Positions 1 to 5,662 of a stretch of DNA of 7,169 nucleotides are shown piece by piece (position 1 is the stretch's first letter; each line of letters opens with the position of its first letter). This DNA is from an uncultured Pseudomonadota bacterium. Its GTDB lineage: Bacteria > Desulfobacterota_B > Binatia > UBA9968. The stretch spans positions 1 through 7,169 of the forward strand of contig CAMLCX010000245.1 of the NCBI GenBank assembly GCA_946478635.1. The letters are read 5' to 3'. The position numbers were made by a program, and so were the translations under genes. The notes under the pieces were generated by a model. It did not search any database, was not told the origin of the DNA, and saw only the letters and a list, made by a program, of their open reading frames with translations.

Positions 1-175
1 AAAATGAAACATTCGCGCCGGTGCCTTCGTTCCTCCAGGGTCACACCTCGATCAAGGGAGTGTCGTCAGATTTCCTCGTAGCATGAATAATCCGGATTGG
101 CAGCCCGCTAAAACCACTCGGCGCGCGATTGTGCTCGTGTCATGAACACAGGACGCGAGCCCGCGCGACATTCAT
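1..175. other. Left-edge region without a convincing gene
   Basis: I see no supportable coding sequence here. A 24-codon plus-strand frame from ATG at 5 is arginine-rich and has no ribosome site. A minus-strand ATG at 10-12 would leave only four codons before the edge, so it could be the start of a further minus-strand gene but cannot be judged. Downstream of the binding-protein stop (minus sense) lies an imperfect nested structure: GTGT (137-140) and ACAC (146-149) around CATGA, with flanking GCTCG/CGAGC and CGCGCG blocks. It could fold as a bulged hairpin at the transcript end, but there is no T-run, so I do not call it an intrinsic terminator. Confidence 0.4.
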
Positions 176-1183
176 TCATTTTTTTCGACTGTACAGACTA
201 TCGATATAGCCGCTTTTGTCGAATTCTTCGACGAAGCGGGCATCGATAAAATCTTGCGGTTTTACGTTCTTGGCTTTTGGGTTGCTGGCGGCGATCTGAT
301 CGATGATGATTTTTATCCCTTCCACTGTCGGGTACTGCCGCATCGGCAGTTTATTCTCGTCGATGGAGCTTTCGTAAGTTTTCTTCAATAATTCAGGATC
401 TTCCAAGCGCAGATATTTGGCAGCGATTTTCATTCCGACGGCGCGGTCGGTTTTTAGGCGATGCACCGCCTCGATATAGGATTTGACGAAATTGCGCACG
501 ACGGCTGGATTTTCCCGCAGGTATTTGCGCGTGGTGACGCCGCCTTGATGCTGGTACGCCAACCCTAGAGCAGCGACGTCGGCGAGGAGGTGGAAACCCT
601 TCCGTTGCGCGATGAACGTCGCAGGCGGAACCAGCGTGCTGCCGGTGACACGCTTTGCTTCCATGGCCGCCAAGCGTTCCGGCGTGCTGCCTGTCTGCAC
701 AATGGTCACGTCCTTGCCGGGATTGAGTCCGAGCCTTGCGAGCGCATAGCGAGCGACGAAATCAGCGGCGCCGCCGAAACGAGCGACGGCGATGGTACCG
801 CCCTTGAGTTGTTCGGGAGTCTTGATTTCCGGCTGGGTCATGAGCCAGTAATCCAAAGTGGTGATGCCGCCGACAACATAGACAGGTTCAGCTCCCGCCA
901 GGCCGGCGCTCACAATGCCCGGGCCGGAGGCCTGGATCAGCGGTGTGTCGCCGGAAACCATGGCCGTAACCGACATGGTTCCGCCGGTAAAATAAATCGG
1001 CTGGGCGTCGAGATTGTTCTTTGCAAAGATGCCGGTGTCCTTGGCGACCCAGAGGACTAACTGATCGGCGCTTATGCCGCTGTAGCCGATGGCGACTTTG
1101 GTCGTCTGCGCCCTGACGGGAACCGACCAGCCGCAAAGCAACACAACGAGCAGCGCTAATTTCGGATTTCGCTTGTAGTTCAT
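176..1183 (-). CDS. NMT1/SsuA-like ABC-type periplasmic substrate-binding protein
   Basis: A 335-residue secreted solute-binding protein of the NMT1/THI5-like, type 2 periplasmic binding fold (SsuA/TauA superfamily). Residues 1-25 form a signal peptide: basic MNYKRNPK, hydrophobic LALLVVLLCGW, and probable cleavage after VRA before Q26. The mature protein opens with the family pattern KVAIGYSG..., 'VAKDTGIFAKNNLD' (47-60), 'FTGGTMSV.AMVSGD' (65-79) and 'TPEQLKGGTIAVARFGG' (122-138). Length is normal. An in-frame start at 1321 would add 46 residues in front of the signal peptide. ATG 1183 is preferred because AGAGGA and GGAGAG lie just upstream. It follows the decarboxylase beta gene on the same strand after 170 bp. 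No ABC permease or ATPase is visible nearby. Substrate is unknown: sulfonate, taurine, nitrate and pyrimidine-like ligands all occur in this superfamily, and annotation by similarity is unreliable at ligand level. Confidence 0.9.
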   Translation of the reverse strand: MNYKRNPKLALLVVLLCGWSVPVRAQTTKVAIGYSGISADQLVLWVAKDTGIFAKNNLDAQPIYFTGGTMSVTAMVSGDTPLIQASGPGIVSAGLAGAEPVYVVGGITTLDYWLMTQPEIKTPEQLKGGTIAVARFGGAADFVARYALARLGLNPGKDVTIVQTGSTPERLAAMEAKRVTGSTLVPPATFIAQRKGFHLLADVAALGLAYQHQGGVTTRKYLRENPAVVRNFVKSYIEAVHRLKTDRAVGMKIAAKYLRLEDPELLKKTYESSIDENKLPMRQYPTVEGIKIIIDQIAASNPKAKNVKPQDFIDARFVEEFDKSGYIDSLYSRKK

Positions 1184-1198
1184 TTCTCTCCGTCCTCT
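1184..1198 (-). promoter_or_regulatory. Ribosome binding site deciding the 1183 start
   Basis: Read on the minus strand, AGAGGA (1198-1193, 9 nt before the ATG) and GGAG (1191-1188, 4 nt before) precede ATG 1183. The signal peptide begins exactly here. Together these reject the longer in-frame start at 1321. Confidence 0.7.
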
Positions 1199-1353
1199 AA
1201 CAAGAATTGTCTCAGGCGCGGCCGTTGCCCGCTTCGCTTGGCCGAGGCAGAATCTACCCGTAAGGGTGGCGTAGTTCAACGGCGAACGTAAAGAAGGCTT
1301 GAGGCGTGAGTCAGAGAGCAAGCTAAAAACGAAGACTGCCGCGTCGGGTTGTG
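1184..1353. promoter_or_regulatory. 170-bp gap with a possible internal minus-strand promoter
   Basis: The gap separates the decarboxylase beta gene from the binding-protein gene. In the minus sense, TTGAAC (plus 1274-1279, 4/6 to the -35 consensus) is followed after exactly 17 bp by TAGATT (plus 1251-1256, 4/6 to the -10 consensus). This could give the binding-protein gene its own start of transcription. A small palindrome, ACCC-GTAA-GGGT (1256-1267), lies in the spacer. A T-run occurs soon after the beta-subunit stop (minus sense, about 1330-1325), but only a very weak stem precedes it, so termination there is not supported. Such a promoter match can arise by chance. Confidence 0.3.
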
Positions 1354-1968
1354 TTATTTCAGGAGATAGCTCGCGGGCATCGGGACGCGGAGGATATTGA
1401 TGCCTTCGGTTTCTTCGACGTAGCGGATGAAATGATACTTATTCTCGAGTTCGTCGTAGGGCAGGGGCGGAGCTTCGGCGCGGCCGGCTTCGATGCGCGC
1501 CCAAATAAAGTGCGGGCCATCCTGAGTTAACGCGTGGCTAACGGCTTGTTGGATCTCTTCGACCGTCGTCGCCGTGCGGGAACTCTTGATTCCGGAGTTG
1601 CGCGCGACGCCGGCGAAATCGATATTCCCGGCCGTGGCTGCCGTGGGTTCACCACCGGAAGACTCATACTGCTGGTTGTCCCAGCAAATGTGAATCAAGT
1701 TCTTCGGCTGGTGCAGTCCTATGGTCGCGAGGGAGCCCAGATTCATCCACAGTGCGCCGTCGCCGTCGAACACGAAGACTTTGCGTCTGGGTAGAGCCAG
1801 GGCCATGCCAAGACCGATCGATGAGCATAGCCCCAGGGTTTTGACCTGAATGTTACCGTCGCTCGGATGAACTCCGTTCCATTCCGCAGTGGCGCCTCCC
1901 GCGGTGGTGACGAACAATTCGTTTTTGATCAACGGCGCGATCGCCTGTAGACATTCAAAACGTTTCAT
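1354..1968 (-). CDS. comE: ThDP-dependent 2-oxoacid decarboxylase, beta (PP-domain) subunit, sulfopyruvate decarboxylase ComE-like
   Basis: A 204-residue cytoplasmic protein matching the pyrophosphate-binding half of split sulfopyruvate/phosphonopyruvate decarboxylases. The ThDP/Mg motif is visible: FDGDGALWMNLGSLATIG (67-84), with GDG at 69-71 and the matching D97-N98 in 'HICWDNQQYES', followed by 'SGGEPT' (104-109). The preceding 'LGLCSSIGLGMALALP' (45-60) is the usual helix before the motif. The reaction in the family is non-oxidative decarboxylation of a 2-oxoacid (3-sulfopyruvate to sulfoacetaldehyde, or 3-phosphonopyruvate to phosphonoacetaldehyde). The active site forms between this subunit and the alpha subunit encoded just upstream. 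The C-terminus runs roughly 20 residues past the usual end of ComE-type chains (recalled as about 180-190 aa). ATG 1968 has a ribosome site that overlaps the alpha stop codon. Family assignment is firm; the exact substrate is inferred. Confidence 0.85.
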   Translation of the reverse strand: MKRFECLQAIAPLIKNELFVTTAGGATAEWNGVHPSDGNIQVKTLGLCSSIGLGMALALPRRKVFVFDGDGALWMNLGSLATIGLHQPKNLIHICWDNQQYESSGGEPTAATAGNIDFAGVARNSGIKSSRTATTVEEIQQAVSHALTQDGPHFIWARIEAGRAEAPPLPYDELENKYHFIRYVEETEGINILRVPMPASYLLK

Positions 1969-1974
1969 CGTGAG

Positions 1975-1981
1975 CTCCCTA
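1975..1981 (-). promoter_or_regulatory. Ribosome site of the beta subunit, overlapping the alpha stop codon
   Basis: On the minus strand the alpha gene ends in TAG (1981-1979), which runs straight into GGAG, giving TAGGGAG. ATG 1968 follows 6 nt after this site. The 10-bp spacing between the genes and the merged stop/ribosome site suggest translational coupling, as expected for subunits needed in equal amounts. Confidence 0.7.
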
Positions 1982-2473
1982 CAAGACAGCCCGAGTGAGC
2001 AGCAGGGCCACCGGCCGTTTCGAGCTGTTGGCCAACGTTACCGCGCCGGCGATATCCTGTTTCACTTTCGCCGGGTCGCGCATGACGATGTACTTGATTC
2101 CAAGGCCCTGCAGCACGGGCTCGGTCACCAGGCCAACCATATGGAAAGCGTTGTCGCCGATATCGCCGGCGTAATAGATCAGGAGCAAGATCGGCATGCC
2201 GAACTGGAGCGCGGTTGTGGTGAGGCCGTTACAGCTGTTCAAGAGACCGCCGTTTTGCATCAGCAGCGCCGGTTTTTTACCGCCAAGGTGCGCGCCGGCG
2301 CAGACACCGACGCCTTCTTCTTCCCGTCCGACCGGCACGTGGGTAATTTGTTTGTCTTCGTAGAGCAAATTAATGAGCTGCAACATGTTGATGTCGGGAA
2401 CGCTCGATACCAGATCGATTCCGGCGTCCTTTAACCCGGCAAGAATTTGCTGTGCTCCGGCTACAGTTCCCAT
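1979..2473 (-). CDS. comD: ThDP-dependent 2-oxoacid decarboxylase, alpha (PYR-domain) subunit, sulfopyruvate decarboxylase ComD-like
   Basis: A 164-residue protein forming the pyrimidine-binding half of the enzyme completed by the downstream beta subunit. Family hallmarks: 'SVPDINMLQLI' (24-34), 'VPVGREEEGVGVCAGAHLGG' (46-65) carrying the glutamate expected to activate the ThDP aminopyrimidine, 'KPALLMQNGGLLNSCNGL' (67-84), and 'TEPVLQGLGIKY' (117-128). The ComD/phosphonopyruvate decarboxylase family usually shows an R-G pair after the 'PILLLI' strand; here it reads YYAGDIGDN (100-108), with alanine in place of arginine. The start is ATG 2473, with GAGAGG 7 nt upstream; a TTG five codons earlier is less likely. 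It is first in the minus-strand cassette, read from a strong-looking promoter in the divergent region. Whether the true substrate is sulfopyruvate, phosphonopyruvate or another C3 oxoacid cannot be read from sequence alone. Confidence 0.85.
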   Translation of the reverse strand: MGTVAGAQQILAGLKDAGIDLVSSVPDINMLQLINLLYEDKQITHVPVGREEEGVGVCAGAHLGGKKPALLMQNGGLLNSCNGLTTTALQFGMPILLLIYYAGDIGDNAFHMVGLVTEPVLQGLGIKYIVMRDPAKVKQDIAGAVTLANSSKRPVALLLTRAVL

Positions 2474-2480
2474 ATCCACA

Positions 2481-2486
2481 CCTCTC
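2481..2486 (-). promoter_or_regulatory. Ribosome binding site of the alpha subunit
   Basis: GAGAGG on the minus strand, 7 nt before ATG 2473. It favours this ATG over the in-frame TTG at 2488, which would begin right at the edge of this purine run. Confidence 0.65.
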
Positions 2487-2489
2487 AAA

Positions 2490-2530
2490 TCTTGCGCTTC
2501 GTCCGACCGCGATCTCCCGAAGTCTTGCGC
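2490..2530. repeat. Paired direct repeats flanking a small inverted repeat in the decarboxylase leader
   Basis: TCTTGCGC occurs at 2490-2497 and again at 2523-2530, 33 bp apart. Between and overlapping them lie CTTCG (2497-2501) and CGAAG (2518-2522), which can pair across a 16-nt loop. If the minus-strand promoter call is right, transcription starts near 2532. The whole structure would then form the first ~40 nt of the decarboxylase mRNA leader. It could be a tandem protein-binding site about three helical turns apart, or an RNA hairpin. Chance is not excluded for 8-mers. Confidence 0.4.
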
Positions 2531-2538
2531 CCTGCTTC

Positions 2539-2567
2539 CTTCTAAAAATTATCGGCGATCCTGTCAA
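2539..2567 (-). promoter_or_regulatory. Sigma70-type promoter for the decarboxylase/binding-protein cassette
   Basis: Reading the minus strand, a perfect -35 box TTGACA (plus 2567-2562) is followed after exactly 17 bp by TAGAAG (plus 2544-2539), 4/6 to TATAAT. The spacer end is A/T-rich. The predicted start is near 2532, giving a leader of roughly 58 nt before ATG 2473. The -35 box is the left end of the shared inverted repeat. Confidence 0.6.
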
Positions 2568-2590
2568 GCAAAAGAGAGATTTGTTTGACA
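2562..2590. promoter_or_regulatory. Inverted repeat joining two divergent -35 boxes (putative operator)
   Basis: Arms TGTCAAGCAAA (2562-2572) and TTTGTTTGACA (2580-2590) are complementary at 10 of 11 positions around a 7-nt AGAGAGA centre. The outer six bases of each arm are the perfect TTGACA -35 boxes of the two divergent promoters. The symmetry continues inward by CAAA/TTTG, beyond what two -35 boxes require. A dimeric repressor or activator bound here would contact both promoters at once. The regulator is not encoded in the window. Confidence 0.55.
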
Positions 2591-2614
2591 CTCCGTAGGA
2601 GATTCTGTTAGCAG
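2585..2614 (+). promoter_or_regulatory. Promoter for the TTT transporter cassette
   Basis: A perfect -35 TTGACA (2585-2590) is followed by only weak -10 candidates: TAGCAG (2609-2614, 18-bp spacer, 3/6) or TTAGCA (2608-2613, 17-bp spacer). The weak -10 suggests the promoter may need an activator. The leader before GTG 2645 would be short, about 25 nt. Confidence 0.45.
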
Positions 2615-2632
2615 AGAGTGCGATTCAACGTT

Positions 2633-2637
2633 GGAGG
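2633..2637 (+). promoter_or_regulatory. Strong ribosome site selecting GTG 2645 for the TctC gene
   Basis: GGAGG sits 7 nt before GTG 2645. The longer in-frame GTG at 2618 would place this site inside the coding sequence and has no good ribosome site of its own. Confidence 0.7.
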
Positions 2638-2644
2638 TGAGGTC

Positions 2645-3637
2645 GTGAAATGTTTTCCAGAGGTTCGAAAGTTACGTTGTGATCTAAGTATGCTTGGAGT
2701 GACCGTGCTCCTTATGTTGTGCGGTATCCTGCCAGCCGCGGCGCAGGACTACCCGACGAAAACGATCCAGATTATCAATCCTTTTCCTCCCGGCGCGGTT
2801 ACCGACATCGTCGCGCGCATCCTCGCGCCGAAAATAGCGGCCCTGCTCGGCCAGCAAGTGGTGGTTGTCAACAAAGCCGGCGGCGGCGGTGCGGTGGGGA
2901 TTCAAGCCGCGCGCGATTCCGCGCCGGACGGCTACACGATTCTCGTCACGCCGCCGCCGATCGTGCTGATCCCCATCGTCAATAAAAATTCCGGATTCGC
3001 ATTAAAGGATTTCGTGCCCCTCGTCCTGGCGACCAGCAGCCCGAACACGACCGTGGTGAAAGCCGATGCGCCGTGGAAATCTCTGGAAGATCTCGTCGCC
3101 GAGGCCAAGAAAAATCCGGGGCAGCTGACTTACGGTTCCGCCGGCCCGGGAACGACGCCGCACTTCATCGGCGAGCTGGTCAAGCTCAAAACCAAGATCG
3201 ATATGACCCACGTTCCGCTCGGTTCCGAGTCGGCGGCGGCCACGGCGGTCCTGGGCGGACATGTCAATGTGGCTTTCTTGACCCTGGGCACGACGCGCGG
3301 CCACATCGAAGCGGGTACCATGCGCGCGCTCGCAGTGGCATCCAATCGACGGCTCAAGGACTTTCCCAACGTACCGACCACCGTCGAGAAAGGATTCCCC
3401 GAACTCAATCTCAAAATCTGGGTCGGATTTTTCGCGCCCGCCAAAACGCCGCCGGCAGTGGTGAAGCGGATCGCCGGAGCGATCGGCGACGCTCTCAAAG
3501 ACGCGGAGGTTGGCGCGCTCATCGAGAAAGCCCAGGCACTGGTCGAGAATCTCGGCCCCCAGGAAGCCGCCAAGTTTCTCGTCGAAGAAGAACGCAAGTG
3601 GTCCGAGGTGGCCAAGGTCGCCAAGATAGGTAGTTAG
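2645..3637 (+). CDS. tctC: Tripartite tricarboxylate transporter substrate-binding protein (TctC/Bug family)
   Basis: A 330-residue periplasmic receptor for a TTT-family secondary importer. The signal peptide includes 'MLGVTVLLMLCGILPAAA' (16-33) with cleavage probably after AAA before QDYP. Bug-family marks follow: YPTKTIQIINPFPPG (37-51) with 'TDIVARILAPKI', 'VVVVNKAGGGGAVGIQAA' (72-89), 'APDGYTIL' (93-100), then 'YGSAGPGTTPHFIGEL' and, near the C-terminus, 'FAPAKTPPAVVKRIAGAIGDAL'. These proteins bind small carboxylates through backbone and water contacts, so ligand identity is not readable. The start is GTG 2645 because of the GGAGG before it. That leaves a somewhat long N-region, and ATG 2690 would give a compact signal peptide and is an alternative. 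The stop is 32 bp before the TctB-like gene, and the order C-B-A matches a complete TTT operon. Confidence 0.93.
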   Translation: MKCFPEVRKLRCDLSMLGVTVLLMLCGILPAAAQDYPTKTIQIINPFPPGAVTDIVARILAPKIAALLGQQVVVVNKAGGGGAVGIQAARDSAPDGYTILVTPPPIVLIPIVNKNSGFALKDFVPLVLATSSPNTTVVKADAPWKSLEDLVAEAKKNPGQLTYGSAGPGTTPHFIGELVKLKTKIDMTHVPLGSESAAATAVLGGHVNVAFLTLGTTRGHIEAGTMRALAVASNRRLKDFPNVPTTVEKGFPELNLKIWVGFFAPAKTPPAVVKRIAGAIGDALKDAEVGALIEKAQALVENLGPQEAAKFLVEEERKWSEVAKVAKIGS

Positions 3638-3669
3638 AAGATCCGCGCCTTAGCCTTCCGGTTTCGCAA

Positions 3670-4122
3670 ATGCGGTCCAATATCGTCGTCGCAACAATTC
3701 TGCTCGCGCTCGCGGGTTATGTTTTTCTGGCTGCGAGCGCGCTGCCCTTTGGCACCCTGCGCGTGCCGCAGACGGCTTTCTTCCCAAGGACGTTGGCGCT
3801 GTTGCTCGCCGTCCTATCCCTTGTCCTGCTGGCGCAGACGCTTATCGGCAACGAGACCCTTCGTCGTTCGGAAAAAATCGACACGGCCGGCTGGTTTAGA
3901 ATCGGCGCGACATTGGTGACGATGGCCGGATTTGCGCTTGCGCTTGAGCCGCTGGGTTATTTGGTAACGACCTTTCTATTGATGGTGCTTTTACTGCGCG
4001 CCATCGAAGCGCAGAGCTGGCGCAAAGTCATTGCCGTCGCGCTCGCGACGTCGCTGATCTCCTACGCGATCTTTGCCTGGCTGCTCGGGGTTCCGTTGCC
4101 CGTTGGGGTTTTGGGACTTTAG
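3670..4122 (+). CDS. tctB: Tripartite tricarboxylate transporter small membrane subunit (TctB family)
   Basis: A 150-residue integral membrane protein of the size and layout of TctB. Hydrophobic segments are at about 5-25, 36-59, 78-93, 96-112 and 118-140. The second segment starts with the family-like 'QTAFFPRTLALLLAVLS' (34-50), and the C-terminal 'ISYAIFAWLLGVPLPVG' resembles the usual last helix. In TTT systems this subunit pairs with TctA in the inner membrane to form the transport unit served by TctC. It lies 32 bp after tctC and ends one base before the TctA start. No good ribosome site is visible before ATG 3670, so its translation probably depends on read-through coupling from tctC. 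TctB sequences are poorly conserved; size, topology and position carry the call. Confidence 0.87.
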   Translation: MRSNIVVATILLALAGYVFLAASALPFGTLRVPQTAFFPRTLALLLAVLSLVLLAQTLIGNETLRRSEKIDTAGWFRIGATLVTMAGFALALEPLGYLVTTFLLMVLLLRAIEAQSWRKVIAVALATSLISYAIFAWLLGVPLPVGVLGL

Positions 4123-4123
4123 C

Positions 4124-5608
4124 GTGGATCTGCTCACCAACATCGGCCTCGGGTTTTCGGTCGCGCTTACTCCAACTAATCTTTTGTTCTGTTTTCTTGG
4201 CACGCTTGTGGGTACGCTTGTGGGCGTGCTGCCCGGCTTGGGCCCGGTGGGCGCCGTGGCGTTTCTGCTATCGCTCACTTTCAAGATGGAACCCGCGAGC
4301 GCGATCATCATGCTGGCGGGAATCTATTACGGCGCGATGTACGGCGGCTCGACAACTTCGATCTTAGTCAATATTCCCGGCGAGACCGCCTCGGTTGTGA
4401 CCTGTCTCGACGGTTACCAGATGGCGCGCCAGGGGAGAGCCGGCGCCGCCCTCGGTATCTCTGCTTTCGGTTCGTTCATCGCCGGCACGGTCGGCGTGGT
4501 CGGTCTCATGTTTTTGGCGCCCTTGCTTGGAAGAGCCGCTTTGAGCTTCGGCCCGCCGGAATATTTTGCTCTCACGCTGACCGGCTTGACGCTGGTGGCC
4601 TACTTGACGCAGGGCTCGATGATCAAGGCGTTGATCATGGCTACGCTCGGTCTCCTGGCCGGAACCGTCGGCATGGATCCCATCTCCGGAGAAGAACGCT
4701 TCGCCTACGGGACTTTGACTCTACGAGACGGCTTCGGTCTCGTGCCGGTGGCCATGGGACTTTTCGGTGTTGCCGAGGTGATTGAGAATCTGGCCTATCT
4801 CGGTTCCCAGTCGGTGTACGAAACAAAGATCAAAGGGCTGTTGCCGAACTTGCAGGATTGGAAGGATAGCGCAAAGCCCATCGCGCGCGGCTCGATTCTA
4901 GGCTTTTTCCTCGGGATTTTGCCGGGCCCCGGACCGGTCATCGCATCTTTTGTTGCGTACGCGATGGAAAAGCGTCTCTCGCCCTATCCAGAGAGGTTTG
5001 GCACCGGCGTCATTGAAGGCGTCGCGGGACCGGAAGCGGCGAACAACGCCGCGACCGCGGGATCGTTTATTCCTCTGCTCTCGCTCGGGATTCCCACCAG
5101 CGCGATCATGGCGCTATTCATGGGCGCGCTCATGATCCATGGCATCCAACCCGGCCCGCTGTTTATCGCCAAATATCCGGAACTTTTCTGGGGCTTCGTC
5201 GCCAGCATGTACGTCGGTAACGCGATGTTGCTGGTGCTGAATTTGCCCCTGATCGGCATGTGGGTGCGCGTGCTCAAAACGCCCTATGTCATTCTTTGCC
5301 CGCTGATCTTGCTCTTCTGTCTGATCGGCGTCTACAGTCTCAACGCCAACGTGGTGGAGATTACCATCATGCTCGCCTTCGGCATCGGAGGTTTCATCTT
5401 GCGCCGCGTCGGTTTCGAGGGCGCGCCGTTTATTCTCGCTTTGGTGCTGGGCCCGATCATGGAAACTTCCCTGCGTCAATCCTTGCTGATCTCGCGCGGC
5501 AATTTCGGCATTTTTGTCACCCGGCCGATTTGCGCGGTCCTGATTGCTCTGACCGCGGTTTTTCTGGTTTGGCCGGTGATCGGGCGAAAGAAGAAGAGGG
5601 AGAGTTAA
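4124..5608 (+). CDS. tctA: Tripartite tricarboxylate transporter large membrane subunit (TctA family)
   Basis: A 494-residue polytopic membrane protein, full length for TctA, and the main transport subunit of the ion-coupled TTT importer. Diagnostic stretches are 'GTLVGVLPGLGPVGAVAFLL' (30-49), 'GIYYGAMYGGSTTSILVNIP' (66-85), 'GILPGPGPVIASFVAYAMEK' (264-283) and 'GPEAANNAATAGSFIPLLSL' (302-321), followed by GIPTSAIMALFMGAL (322-336). The two LPGxGP loops (36-41 and 266-271) reflect the internal repeat of the family. The frame stays open upstream to a TTG at 4073, but that would overlap tctB by 50 bp. GTG 4124, giving M-DLLTNIGLGF, matches usual TctA N-termini and starts one base after the tctB stop, which implies tight translational coupling. 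The tail is basic (GRKKKRES), as expected on the cytoplasmic side. Confidence 0.95.
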   Translation: MDLLTNIGLGFSVALTPTNLLFCFLGTLVGTLVGVLPGLGPVGAVAFLLSLTFKMEPASAIIMLAGIYYGAMYGGSTTSILVNIPGETASVVTCLDGYQMARQGRAGAALGISAFGSFIAGTVGVVGLMFLAPLLGRAALSFGPPEYFALTLTGLTLVAYLTQGSMIKALIMATLGLLAGTVGMDPISGEERFAYGTLTLRDGFGLVPVAMGLFGVAEVIENLAYLGSQSVYETKIKGLLPNLQDWKDSAKPIARGSILGFFLGILPGPGPVIASFVAYAMEKRLSPYPERFGTGVIEGVAGPEAANNAATAGSFIPLLSLGIPTSAIMALFMGALMIHGIQPGPLFIAKYPELFWGFVASMYVGNAMLLVLNLPLIGMWVRVLKTPYVILCPLILLFCLIGVYSLNANVVEITIMLAFGIGGFILRRVGFEGAPFILALVLGPIMETSLRQSLLISRGNFGIFVTRPICAVLIALTAVFLVWPVIGRKKKRES

Positions 5609-5662
5609 CTGCGACGCGCCAAGGATGTTGCAAATGACAACGTTGGGAAAGGACAATAGTCC
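5609..5662 (+). promoter_or_regulatory. 54-bp leader of the second binding protein with a ribosome site
   Basis: AAAGGA (5648-5653) stands 9 nt before GTG 5663 and supports that start. The gap also holds a 10-codon mini-frame (ATG 5634 to TGA 5664-5666) preceded by AAGGA (5621-5624 plus the following A). Its stop overlaps the GTG start as GTGA. No terminator-like hairpin with a T-run is present, so continued transcription from tctA is likely. Confidence 0.5.

Noticed and set aside
590..1060. Plus-strand 156-codon open frame opposite the first binding protein
   Set aside because: Antisense shadow: the minus-strand protein has a clear signal peptide and family motifs over the same bases, while this translation is low-complexity, rich in R, G and D, and matches no family.
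1321..1356. Possible intrinsic terminator after the beta-subunit gene (T-run near 1325-1330, minus sense)
   Set aside because: The stem before the T-run is only about three pairs (GAC/GTC); too weak to call.
1889..2434. Plus-strand 181-codon open frame opposite the decarboxylase alpha subunit and the start of beta
   Set aside because: Antisense to two genes with recognisable ThDP-enzyme motifs, and it spans their junction. No ribosome site or family features.
2370..2591. Small frames on both strands across the divergent control region (73 and 71 codons)
   Set aside because: They overlap the start of the alpha subunit and both promoters, have no recognisable features, and would conflict with the regulatory reading.
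3073..3633. Plus-strand 186-codon frame inside tctC
   Set aside because: Arginine-rich off-frame translation of GC-rich coding DNA; tctC occupies the span with conserved motifs.
5114..5656. Minus-strand 180-codon frame opposite tctA
   Set aside because: Composition (Q, D, H and A rich) is typical of the antisense of membrane-protein genes; no motif seen.
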